Assembly (NCBI GenBank): GCA_029204225.1
Contig: MU832038.1
Location: 1-64,000, forward strand
Direction of reading: 5' to 3'
Source: Diphasiastrum complanatum
Lineage: Eukaryota > Streptophyta > Lycopodiopsida > Lycopodiales > Lycopodiaceae
Length of the DNA stretch: 64,000 bases
Shown here: in pieces, positions 35,491 through 45,354 of the stretch
Layout of the letters: each line of letters starts with the position of its first letter
Numbering within the stretch: position 1 is the first letter of the stretch
Notes under the pieces: generated by a model
Databases searched by the model: none
Told to the model about the DNA's origin: nothing
What the model saw: only the letters and a program-made list of their open reading frames with translations
Position numbers and translations under genes: made by a program

Positions 35491-35960
35491 TACTTCGGTT
35501 TTAATCCACTCCTTGGACTTGAGTGAATCTTTTAGCCACCAACTGTGCTTTCTATTTAGCAATGGAGCCATCAGAGTTGATCTTCTTCTTGAAAATCCAC
35601 TTGTTGTCGATAACTCTCTTGTGAGTGGGGAAGTTGACCAGTGTCCATGTCTGATTCGTCAAAAGTGAGTTGTATTCGCTTTCCATAGCTTCTTGCCACT
35701 TCACAGCATCCTTGGAGTTAATTGCTTCGGCTAGGCTCTCTGGTTCTTCTGATGAAGTCCAGAATGATTGAGGTGCATACCTCTCAGAAACTGTCTGATT
35801 CCATGAGGATCTGCGGACGTTGGGTTGACCAGGATGCGCTAATTCTTCTTCTTGAACTTCTCTAGATCTGCTCGAGCTTGTTTGGTCTAGTCTGGTGACA
35901 GGTATTGTCTACTGCTCGGCTTTTGTAGCTGTAGCTACAGATTCTGTTGAAAAATCATCA
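35491..35960 (-). pseudogene. Copia RT N-terminal fragment
   Basis: Minus-strand translation near 35600-35500 gives VFKKKINSDGSIAK (stop) KAQLVAKRFTQVQGVD. The block to the right (35820-35650) resembles the acidic linker and the start of RT (ESEYNSLLTNQTWTLVNFPT-like). It is a different copy from Copia B, whose own RT lies at 32700-33330. It has several stops. Confidence 0.6.
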
Positions 35961-36370
35961 ATATTAGAAGGTTGAATGCTATGTAGAATAGGATGAAATA
36001 ACATAGTATTATTTATCGATGAACACGATGACATTTGTTTTGGGACTTTGACCTGAAAAAGAGTGATTTTTTTCGGTGTTTTTTAATGGTCCTAGTTTTA
36101 GGCCAAAATCATGGATTTTTTTAATAAATCTCTAAATTTTGTTTTTTAAGAAAGCCAAAAAATGCATATTTTAAATAAAGAACTACAAGTTTTTTCTTGC
36201 AAAATTCATAAAACCATTATGATTACAAAAGAAATAATAATTCAAGAGAACAAATGATTTTTGAAACTCAAAATCCCATTGAAATACAAAATAACTTAAG
36301 TTATATTTGCACATTCTTTTTTTTAAAGTATATTTTCTAAGGAATTTTCACTGATGCCTCTCAATTTAGA
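35961..36370. other. AT-rich segment without coding
   Basis: Very AT-rich, with long A and T runs and no ORF. It sits between the Copia RT fragment and the GHTH-type coding remnant, inside the composite insertion. Confidence 0.5.
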
Positions 36371-36379
36371 ACTTGACAT

Positions 36380-37488
36380 ATTCTCAACACTCTCGTTTTC
36401 AGCTGATGAAGTGGAAGGCCCGTCTTCTTCATCAAAGTCAATTGGCATGTCTTTCTCAGAATCCGCGTCTAATGTTGATCAAAAATCTTGTAAATCAGCT
36501 TTTCTCTGTTGATGACGAGTGGAGGATGATGGTTTTTCAAGTAATCCAAGTCGTTCTTTCAATATAGATATTGTTGACTTTCGTAGATGATTGGTCATTG
36601 TTAATTCAAAATTAAATGCCAAAACATCTACATCCTGTAGATTCAAATCGTCGACTCTTGGTTGATGTTTTGGCAATCTCTTTCTCTTGCCCTTTGGATC
36701 TACTTGCAACATTTCGAGTTCGTACCTTCCCAAAAAAGCATTCGTTGAAGTGGTGCGCAACCCTTCCTTGAGCCCGCATAAATTTCATGTTCCTCACCTT
36801 GCACAAGCTGCAGGAAATCATTATCTCGAGGAAGATCTGAAGGTTCGACAGTCGTAGTTGATGTTCTTAATTTATGAGGCCAATGAAATTCATCAGTTGT
36901 TGATGTATGTTTGAGATTGAGCAAACTAATTTTTTGTTCCTCAAAAAAGTCCATCCACCAATGTTGATCAAACTCAACAAAAAAATGATAAGCTGCTTGA
37001 ATACTTGATTCCAAAAAATTTAATGAGGCAAATGGATCAATCTCACGATGTTCTCTTTGCGCCTTTTGTTTTTCTAGCAAGGACTTCAAGGGAGACAATA
37101 CAACAAGCTTGATTTGAGTCGATGGAATGTTAAGCAAAAATTGAACTTCTTCAAGAGGTAGCCACAAAATTGAATTTGAAAATAGTTTGCCCCATAATAA
37201 TATAATGCCTGATTCGTTACATTTGATTTTAAACTGGTGCTGAAAGCTAATATCATTAATATTAGCTATGCATCGCTCTGTTTCGTTGGACGCCTTACCA
37301 TAATCATGAAAATCATGTGTGTCTGATTAATGACATGTTTGGCTTTGGCACATACGATTCCTCAACAATGCTTTGAAGCACTAGTAATGAAAATGCTTTC
37401 TTGCGTCTCAACCTCTTAGAAAAGCAACTAAATATTTGATCAATTTGATCGTGGGTATGTCCTACCAACAAAAATTCTATTTTTATTT
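36380..37488 (-). pseudogene. Remnant of a protein with a GHTHDQIDQ-type domain
   Basis: Minus strand 37488-36480 reads IEFLLVGHTHDQIDQIFSCF, KRLRRKKAF, QSIVEESYVPKPN. After a one-base frame change near 37320 it continues with HDFHDYGKASNE, ILLWGKLFSNSILWLPLEEV, LLEKQKAQREHREIDPFASL, HFFVEFDQHWWMDFFEEQ, then LRDN/LPRDND-type text and a basic RKRLPKHQPRVDDLNLQDVD tail. 'VGHTHxxxDQxFS' is a hallmark of a widespread domain of unknown function (I believe DUF7869, unchecked) found in large plant and other eukaryotic proteins, some of them transposon-related. About 300 residues survive with few breaks. It joins directly onto Copia B protease text at 37489. Confidence 0.55.
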
Positions 37489-38704
37489 TTTTGAAAAAGA
37501 ATTTCTTCGAGGAAACAAAATGTGAGGTGGCTCCCGAATCAATTACTACTTCTCGAATTGAATTAGATGAATAACATAGATCAGTACTAACATAAGCTGC
37601 TGATTTCCTTGTTGCCCTGTCTTCTGCTGCTCTGGAGTATTCTGCTTTGTCTTCCACATAGTTTGAATACGAAGGTTCGCTTTGATTTTGTTCCTTTTTG
37701 TTTCTGGGATAGTGATAATAGTCTGCTGCTGCATGACCCCGTTTATGACAATGAATGCATTCAATCTTTGAATTTAGCCAACACTTTTCTTCTGTGTGAC
37801 TTGATCTTCTACATCTGTTGCAGATCTTCTTATCACCAAAATTCTTCTGTTGTTTTCCAGATTGTTGTTTATTAGTGTTAGACTCAATCTTCTTAGATGA
37901 TTCCCTCTTAAACTTAGACTTATTAGAAGATTTATTCTTTTGAATAAATAGAGCATTTTCTGAATTACCATTGTCGTCATAGCGTTAACAAGCTTCTATT
38001 TCCTCCTTAATTCCATCTATTGCCTTTTGAAGTGTCATTCTCGCATCTTTCGCCAATAAGATTTGAGTTGTGTGGAATGACCTGGGTAGGGCTCAAAGAA
38101 AATAACTAAGCTGTTTTGCCTTAGAAATTGTATTTTCTGCACCAAAATTTTGCAAGGAAATAAATAGATCTTTAATCTTTCTCACGGATGTGTTCAGGTC
38201 TTTGTCGTCCCACTCTAGGTAAGTTAATTGGTCTTCCAAGAACATGATCTGATTACGAGATCGAGTCTCATTTTTGGTTTGCAATTCTTCCATAAATCAT
38301 TTGCGTTTGAAATTGATGTAAGATCTAGCATTGTATTGTCATGCACTGAATACACAATAATTGCTGTAGCTTTGTCATTTTTTAAACTCCATTCTCGAAG
38401 TTCTTTGCTAGGAGTAGCTTCTAGCTTCTCCTCAATTGGTTCTACCCATTGCCATAGACCTTGGCCCTTCAACAAGAGCGAAGTCTTTAATTTCCAAATC
38501 AAGTGGTTTGAACTTTCTGGGTCCAAGATTGTAGTGAACTTAGCTTGAATATTGATGATGACGACATCTTCTATTTCTGAATAACATCCAGATAGTGGCT
38601 TACTGATGGATGTATGAAGAATGCTACGAGGGATACGAAGATACCACTGTATCAACTTTAATTCCGTATGCTCTGATACCATTGTATCAGATTTAATTAT
38701 GTAG
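37489..38704 (-). pseudogene. Copia B gag, zinc knuckle and protease start
   Basis: Minus strand: gag FTTILDPESSNHLIWKLKTS, LLKGQGLWQWVEPIEEKLEA, NDKATAIIVYSVHDN (38560-38320); then QLTYLEWDDKDLNTSVRKIK, LFISLQNFGAENTISKAKQL (38240-38100); zinc-knuckle area with CIHCHKRGHAAADYYHY (37760-37700); protease SNSIREVVIDSGATSHFVSS (37560-37500). Reading stops at the foreign junction near 37489 and resumes in sense at 34437. The knuckle lacks its last cysteine (Y instead). Several frameshifts. Confidence 0.8.
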
Positions 38705-38716
38705 GCTCTGATACCA
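38640..38716 (-). repeat. 35-bp tandem repeat covering the PBS of Copia B
   Basis: GATACCA(C/T)TGTA recurs at 38640, 38675 and 38710, an exact 35-bp period. Two full initiator-Met PBS complements (GCTCTGATACCA) lie at 38670-38681 and 38705-38716. Only the second abuts the LTR. Confidence 0.85.
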
Positions 38717-38717
38717 C

Positions 38718-38887
38718 TGTAGGAAAAATAGTAATTATTCTTCCACATAGAACACGATGCAACTTTGAATAAATCAAACTAATATCAATGTCTTGAATCG
38801 CAATTTTATCTGATCTATGTACTAATAGAACAGTATCTGTTCTGATTGAATAAACGTGCAAAAATTATATGCGAAAGTAAGAGACAA
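38718..38887 (-). repeat. 5' LTR fragment of Copia B
   Basis: Starts TGTAGGAAAAATAG next to the PBS and matches the first 170 bp of 24534-25506 with a few differences, then stops at GAGACAA. The rest is replaced by Copia L sequence. Confidence 0.75.
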
Positions 38888-39565
38888 GGTTTTGACAAAA
38901 TCCTCTTGCTACTAGACGGGCCTTGCTTTGATCAATACCCCCGTCAGCTTTATATTTGATCTTAAAGACCCATTTGCAATCGATAAGATTGCTGCCGACA
39001 GGTAGTCGATCAATGACCGTGTCTGGTTCTTGATCAGAGAGGAATACTATCTGTCCATCGCTTCTCTCCAGATATCGGAGTCTGTTGGCTAAGTGTCTCA
39101 TCAATAGTAGTTGATTCCTAAATTAAAAGATAGACAAACTCATGGATATACCTAATGGACTATGCCCCCACTCTGTTCGATCTTCTTGGAGGTGGCGTCG
39201 GTTGATGATCCATTCCTTGGTCGGGTTGTCGCTGAGCAACAACAACATCTTCTTCTGACTTGTTGTCGAATAGTTGGTCGACTATCGACATGAAGGAGCG
39301 TGAGGTTTGAATTGTCATGTAGGTGGCAAGTGTCGAAGGTTCGCGTGGAACTTTACCCTTGATTTTGAAGTCGATAAACTGGTTCTCAATAAAAACAATA
39401 TCCATGCTGAATAAAATCTGCTGGGTATCGAGATCGTACAGCTTGTAGGTGTTGTCGGAGGAAGTGTAATCGATCAGGACGGTCTTTAGACTTTGGAAGT
39501 CGATTTTCTTCCTTGTCTCCTTTGGGATCTGCGTGTAGGCAATGCAACCAAATACTCACAGGGCT
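38888..39565 (-). pseudogene. Copia L fragment: integrase tail, linker and RT start
   Basis: Minus strand, right to left: AYTQIPKETRKKIDFQSLKT, VLIDYTSSDNTYKLYDLDTQ (39540-39420); FSMDIVFIENQFIDFKI and the RQPDQGMDHQPTPPPRRSNR linker (39410-39160); then RT start VGSNLIDCKWVFKIKYKADG, KARLVARGFCQN (39010-38890). Each end is cut, by the B LTR fragment on one side and the H LTR fragment on the other. In-frame stops and a frame change are present. Confidence 0.75.
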
Positions 39566-41332
39566 CCATACATGTGTAATCATCCTATATACATGATTTT
39601 TGGCCTCTACCAAGTTTATTTTTGCATTTTTCACACTCCTCAAAAATCTAGCTTGATGGAAAACATGATGATCTTGAACTTGACTCCATGGGCTGAATTG
39701 GTCTTTGCTAGGTGTGAAGATCAGCCAATGACATGTTGACATTTTTGATGAGCTTGAGAGCTTTGCACCATCCTAGCACCTCCAAAATTGATCCCTTCCA
39801 AATTTCATGTAGATGCTTGACCTTGAGGCTTGCTAAAACTTTGCTTTGATCACTAAGACAAAAGCACACAATCTTTGAATCAAATCACAAAAGAAATCAG
39901 ATCCAATCTCCTATTGGACTCATCAAATACCAATGTCTCTCTTTTTTGAAAGTTGAAATGGATATAAAAAGATTTGACACCTAGATTTTCCTTTTCACTT
40001 GACTAGTTCTCTCAACACTTGAGATTCTTGAACAAAAGATGGGTTTTGTTTCAAACACATGAAAATCAAACTTAATCACTTCTTTTGGACTCACTCTTGA
40101 CCCAAATAATCTCACTCTTGAGATTTAGAATGAATTTGATTTGATTTGAAAACAAATTATACCACCAATTTTTCACAAAGCTTAAAAATTTAGACAATTA
40201 GAGATTCACAAAGATCTCAACCATGCATGAATACTCACATATGAACTCCTCCTCATTCTAGACATCCAATGGGATCACAAATTTACCCTCACACTCTCAC
40301 AAAGAAAGTTGAATAGAACTAATTTGAGTTTCATACATACTATGTCAATTTTTGCTCAACAAATTGAATTCAATCACTCCTACTTACTCTACCTTTTAAG
40401 ACTTGGAATGAAATTCAAAATCAAAAGTTGTGATTTTTCTCACTAAGATATTGTGCTTCAAAAAGCTAATGCCACTAAGAAAGATTTGATCACATAGGAG
40501 AAGCCAAATTCTTCACCAATAACAACACATAATGAGCTTCTAGATCTTGCCCTCTACAAAGGAAGGAACTCTTAGAAAATTGGATCTCTCTATACACATT
40601 TGTCATAGACGCCTTAATGACTCTTTTCAAACCTTACAATCACTCAAACAAATTGAGTAGGGTTGAACAATGTGACTTGGATCTCAATCTCTTTTCTAGA
40701 ACTCTCAATTGAAGCCAATCTATGTCAAATTCTACAAAAGATTTGCATAGATGCTATATGCACTAGAAACTCTCAAAGGTTTCACTTGGAGGACAGATCC
40801 AAGGATGTTTTCTAGCAAATTGATGCTTCTAAACTTGACCCTATCACTCTTGAACAAATCTAGAGTGATGGTACAATGGATTTTAACCTCTCACCTTGCA
40901 TATCACTCCTTAATCTATGATTTTTAGCAAAATCTCTCTTAACTTTAACATACACTCAAAAAATCAGAGAAGATCAATTAATGCACCTATTTGAAACTTC
41001 AATTTTGATTTTTTGGCTGATCTAATCCAAGAACTAATCAAAGGATTAGATTTACTATAGAAAATGCTTGATTTTGCACCAAAAATCACTCAAATTGGGT
41101 ATGTGAGTCAAATTTTACAAATTTTTAAAATCTCTCAGCCAAAACCGGAGCTGTACGGCCTCACACGTGTGAAAAGGGTTCCTACAACCCACAACAAGAT
41201 CTGGACGAAAAATTTTGAGGATAGCTATCAAATCCAACTCGCTAGACAAAATTTGACTAGTTCCCAAAAAACTGCTAATTTTGGCTTTGATTTGGATTAA
41301 CCCTATCAATTTCGACAAAAACTCTTGTACTT

Positions 41333-41345
41333 GGCTCTGATACCA
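41333..41345 (-). other. Primer binding site of element H
   Basis: Minus strand TGGTATCAGAGCC, a perfect initiator-Met PBS adjoining the LTR start at 41346. Confidence 0.85.
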
Positions 41346-42090
41346 TGTGAAAAGGACAAAAAGGACCAAGAGTGGATCCTAATCTGATCCTCAAGAGGGA
41401 TTGGTTGTCAGATTACTTGATCTATCAATCTACTTGAGATTAAGATCAATCTAGATCAATTCTAGACACAAAATCCTAACAAGAACAATCATTAATAGAA
41501 GGTAGGTGTACTTTCTAACAAATGTAGACAAATGGAGAGAATCACTCAAAATTGCTTCCAAAACCAAGATTGGTGTCTCACATTGATTATGGGGAAATGT
41601 GGCTCTATATATACAATAAGTGAGAGCTCGTGGTACTGATCATCCCTATGATCCGACATGTGTGAAGGTGCTTTGTCATACGATGATTCATCATGCAAAA
41701 CTGACACTTGGACAAAACCTTCTATTTTGAGCACTTTTGGTCCATTTTCCTTCTATATGGAGATCTACTTGAAAATCTTCTAGAAGTCAAAATTCGCCTA
41801 CTTCAGCTTATTCCACACATGTGAGCTGTCCTCTACACATGGGATATGACACCTAACCAAAGGATGTGGCTCATGCAATCAATAGATTGATGCCATGTGT
41901 CATATGTCTAGAAAACTAGTTTTTGGCCTTTTTAGCCACTAGAACTTGAATTAAATCATATGTACAACCTATATGATTATGGTACATGACAAGTACACTA
42001 TTTTCACACGTGGGAACAGGCTCCACACATGTGTAATCATCCTATATACATGATTTTTGGCCTCTACCAAGCTTATTTTTGCATTTTTCA
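41346..42090 (-). repeat. 5' LTR of element H
   Basis: About 745 bp, from TGTGAAAAGGAC to GCATTTTTCA on the plus strand. The last 70 bp match 39567-39636. It carries TTCACACGTGGGAACAGGCT followed by CCACACATGTG at 42003-42030, a module also present in the Copia A LTR. A CACACGTGTG lies just outside, at 41162, in the internal region. Confidence 0.7.
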
Positions 42091-42092
42091 TA

Positions 42093-42433
42093 AATGCTAG
42101 ACGAGAAGAGAGCAACTGGTAACCTGAACCAAATTGTCAATGGGAGAATCCCTACCCCAAGATATAGAGAGTAGATTCTTGTGCATAAACCCATGCAATC
42201 CAACTATAAATAGGTCACATCTCTTCATGCAATCCTCCTACCTATATCCGTCACACATACATGCACTACTCCATATGTCTCAATTAGAGTGTTTGGGTCC
42301 TCTCAAGGTAATTAGTCACAAATAGGCCTCAAAATGGAATTTAATTTCGACGTGGCTTACAAACTTGAATACAAAGGGCCGGTCTACCATATTAGGACTA
42401 TTCCATGTACTTAACAGAATATGGCCATGCCAT
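42093..42433 (-). repeat. 3' LTR of Gypsy I (left-truncated)
   Basis: Homologous to 45013-45354 (AATGCTAGA(C/G)GAGAAGAGAG...GGTCTACCATATTA) and then extends ~60 bp to ATGGCCATGCCA beside the purine tract TAAGGGAGGAAGAA (42434-42447 on minus). The first ~95 bp are lost at the H boundary. TATAAATA at 42204-42211. Confidence 0.65.
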
Positions 42434-42447
42434 TCTTCCTCCCTTAA

Positions 42448-42621
42448 ACTAGTTCTGTCCTCAGAACGAGAAAGAGAACACATGGAATTATTCCTTAAGC
42501 TTTCAACTTTTATCCAGGAATTATTATCCTTAGTTTGATCTTTCCATTTGAATAAGTACTCAAAGATGCAACAATTCTTCAATTGCTTGTCTCTATACAA
42601 GCGTAACAACTCAAAATCCAA
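42448..42621 (-). pseudogene. Gypsy I chromodomain remnant
   Basis: Minus strand LLRLYRDKQLKNCCIFEYLF, then KWKDQTKDNNSWIKVESL, followed by SEDRTSLREE and the purine tract. Spacing (LKN...EYLFKWKD...SWIKVE) matches the chromodomain found at the end of plant chromovirus pol. Upstream pol is absent. An in-frame start is not expected, because this is the tail of a polyprotein. Confidence 0.6.
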
Positions 42622-43493
42622 AGATACACTAAGTTATAAATCTTCCAAACAGGTTGATCTTATCCAAATAAAAGTTCATCACTTTATGTAATGCCAATTA
42701 CATGAACCACTGGATGAATTAACTCTTTAGTTTTGAGATCAAGTCCAGTATCTTACCACAACTTTGATTTGCCCACCCCAGTGACTAAAATCATTGTGAG
42801 TGCCCTAATAAAACCATTAAAGTTTTGCGAAAAGGAAACAATATTGTTATGGATTATAAAAAAATCCTTTAACTCTAATTCTAGGGAGAACACTAGTTCC
42901 AAATTTTAGTCACCATCAAGCACAATACCAAAAAAATTAAATTTCCTCAAACCGGATACCAGCTTGGGAAAGGTAACCCATGAGGAACGAATATCTTGCC
43001 ATCAATCCTAAATCTATGAACCAAATTCATAGACGGTCTGTTAGGATAGCAAAATTTTATGTCGACACACCCATCCTTGGTTATGGCTTAGAGAATCATA
43101 ATTCATTCTCACCCATTAATCCAATCAAATTTTCCAAAATCGTCTTCCTGAATGAATATATAAGTTTTACTTATGGTTATCCATGACTGGACGTAATTAT
43201 TTCCCATGCCATTATTAAAAAAGTAGCCGACGATGACCAATCATAGACTCTCATCGCATGCAAAACAATTCAAGGTATTTTAAACCCCTTAAGGGTTTAT
43301 TAAGATAACCAAAAATAAAAACCCATGCAAAGTCTTTTCCAAGAAAGCAAAAAGCCATACACCAAACCCTAAAGGCATGCAACCCCCCTCATCCTCAAAC
43401 CCTTAAAAAAGTTTACAAGAATAAAAAAAACAAACCCTAATAGCCGGGCCACCCAAACAGGCTTCTGAAAGCTTCTCCACAACGGCCTCCCAT

Positions 43494-43541
43494 CGCGCGC
43501 GCGCGCGCGAGAGAGAGAGAGAGCGAGAGAGAGAGAGAGAA
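43494..43541 (+). repeat. Compound (CG)n(GA)n microsatellite
   Basis: About 16 bp of alternating CG followed by about 32 bp of GA with a single CG interruption. The pure alternating CG stretch is unusual for an AT-rich plant sequence. Confidence 0.95.
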
Positions 43542-43775
43542 AAGCTTCAAAACAGGGTCACGAAAGGGCAGTGATTGCGCCATCCATCATTGTCCCATCG
43601 CTGGAATAATAAAAAATCACAGGCCATCTCACTTCTGCTTCCCTACATAGTAGAAGAAAAGAAAGCAAGTAGCAATCGGTGATGATATACATAGTAGAAT
43701 AAAGCAAGTAGCAATCGGATCTTTCCGCTAACTGGAAAGCATCTGTCAAAGAAGATAACTTCTTCATCAACGACC

Positions 43776-43911
43776 TAATTCCTTTATCTTCCTTATCCAT
43801 GATAGATCTCACTCTGTGGACCGATCAATAGGATGGAAAACAATAATTCCTTTATCTTCCTTATCCATGATAGATCTCACTCTGTGGACCGATCAATAGG
43901 ATGGAAAACAA
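43776..43911 (+). repeat. 68-bp perfect tandem duplication
   Basis: TAATTCCTTTATCTTCC...GGATGGAAAACAA occurs at 43776-43843 and again at 43844-43911 with no difference seen, implying a recent duplication. Confidence 0.92.
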
Positions 43912-44320
43912 CAGGTTAGGAACATCGCAAACTTCCATATCCGGCTTCCACAGTCAAGATTAACCACCATTCAAAATGGATACCAGGTTTGTAGAGGGAC
44001 AACAGGTACTGGTGATGCCAACACATCACATACAAGCAATCGAATGTGAGGAAAGAAAAAAAATCAGAGTTTTTGATAGTCAGAAACTATTCCTTTCCTA
44101 CAAATCAGAATTTCTTCTTGGTTCCATACCCAGGTTACTATTCCTCATAGAATCAACAAGCTGCATGCGACCATTATTCTTAATGTTGATGATCTTTGCC
44201 ACTGCTTTCCCATTAAGTACACAAGTTTTATTCAGAAGCAGAGAGAACATCATTTCATTATTGTAGAGAATAATTAGGTTCAGGGAATTAATTTCCCAAA
44301 TGCTCCATGCTCTCGTTTCT

Positions 44321-44406
44321 GCTAAAAGCTATAACTGCAACCTCCAATAAATGTTCTATTCATGCTAAAAGCTATAACTGCAATCTCCAATAAATGTTCT
44401 ATTCAT
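44321..44406 (+). repeat. 43-bp tandem duplication
   Basis: GCTAAAAGCTATAACTGCAA...TCTATTCAT at 44321-44363 and 44364-44406, one difference (C/T). Confidence 0.92.
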
Positions 44407-44906
44407 GCATTCCTCAGGAGTAACTTGAGTATAAAATCCCTAATCCCCCACATGCACACCGGAATCATATTATCAGATTGCTAGCAGTCCATATTCTAGA
44501 TAAATCACTTTAAATTTGATATATCTATGAACATATACAACATGAAATGATTGAGAGCATTATGGACGGTTGCATGTTATGATAACTTTAAACACGTAGA
44601 ATTTAGCAATGGAACATACATCCAAATTTATCATAGTAGATTGTTCTACAACAATTGAAAGCTTCCTCTTTAGCAGGAAATTAAGAATGAATTTCAAAAC
44701 TAATTCCTAGCGTCTTTGGCAAAAGTTGAACATGTAGAAGGGCACTTTACCACCAACTTTGAAAAAACCACCAAGAATTAGCAAATCCATTCCAAACTCT
44801 GCTTGAGAAATCAACGCTCTTAACCGGGATGAAAATCTAAGTGCTTCCCTTTCCAATCAATGTAGAATTAGTCCTCCACTCATATCCAAAACCGCATCGT
44901 AGCCGA

Positions 44907-44918
44907 GCTCTGATACCA
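44907..44918 (-). other. Primer binding site of Gypsy I
   Basis: Minus strand TGGTATCAGAGC, the initiator-Met PBS, one base from the LTR start at 44920. Confidence 0.8.
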
Positions 44919-44919
44919 A

Positions 44920-45354
44920 TGTAAAGACTACTAGGGAAAACCCCTAAGAGGAGACACATAGGAGCAAAACCTCCCAACCAAACCTAGATCAATCTCGGAT
45001 CTAGCCTTTGAGCCATGCCTTGTGAATGCTAGAGGAGAAGAGAGCAACTGGTAACCTGAACCAAGTTGTCGACGGGAGAATCCCTACCCCAAAATATAGA
45101 GAGTAGATTCATGTGCACAAACCCATGCAATCTTTCATAGGTCACAAACATAAACCCTAAACCCTAAACCCAATATAAATAGGTCACATCTCTTCATGCA
45201 GTCCTCTTGCCTATATCCGTCACATGTACATGCACTACTCCATATGTCTCAATTAGAGTGTCTGGGTCCTCTCAAGGTAATTAGTCACAAACCCGGAAAT
45301 AAATCTCGGCGTGGCTAACAAACTTGAATACCGAAGGGCCGGTCTACCATATTA
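44920..45354 (-). repeat. 5' LTR of Gypsy I
   Basis: Plus strand starts TGTAAAGACTACTAGGG. From 45013 it matches 42093-42400. It carries about 38 extra bases at 45132-45172 with TAAACCCTAAACCCTAAACC, a plant telomere-type motif absent from the other LTR. It is cut at 45354, about 60 bp short of the LTR end seen at 42433. Confidence 0.65.

Larger units (their letters stand above)
39567..42090 (-). mobile_element. Non-coding LTR element H (large retrotransposon derivative)
   Basis: 5' LTR 41346-42090 and PBS complement GGCTCTGATACCA at 41333-41345 (minus orientation). The internal region, about 1.7 kb (39637-41332), has no ORF with any retroelement domain. Only the last ~70 bp of the 3' LTR survive, at 39567-39636 (TGTAATCATCCTATATACATG...TTTTTCACA). 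It would depend on proteins from an autonomous relative. The internal sequence is rich in CTCTTGA/ATTTGA words and lacks obvious pol fossils. Confidence 0.7.
42622..44904. other. Internal region of Gypsy I, non-coding
   Basis: No retroelement domain is recognisable between the chromodomain and the PBS, so gag and most of pol are deleted or replaced. Holds a (CG)n(GA)n microsatellite (43494-43541) and several short tandem duplications (43632-43721, 43776-43911, 44321-44406). Confidence 0.5.

Noticed and set aside
43558-44266. Two ORFs of 84 and 96 residues in the Gypsy I interior
   Set aside because: They overlap recent tandem duplications and a microsatellite, and match no known domain.
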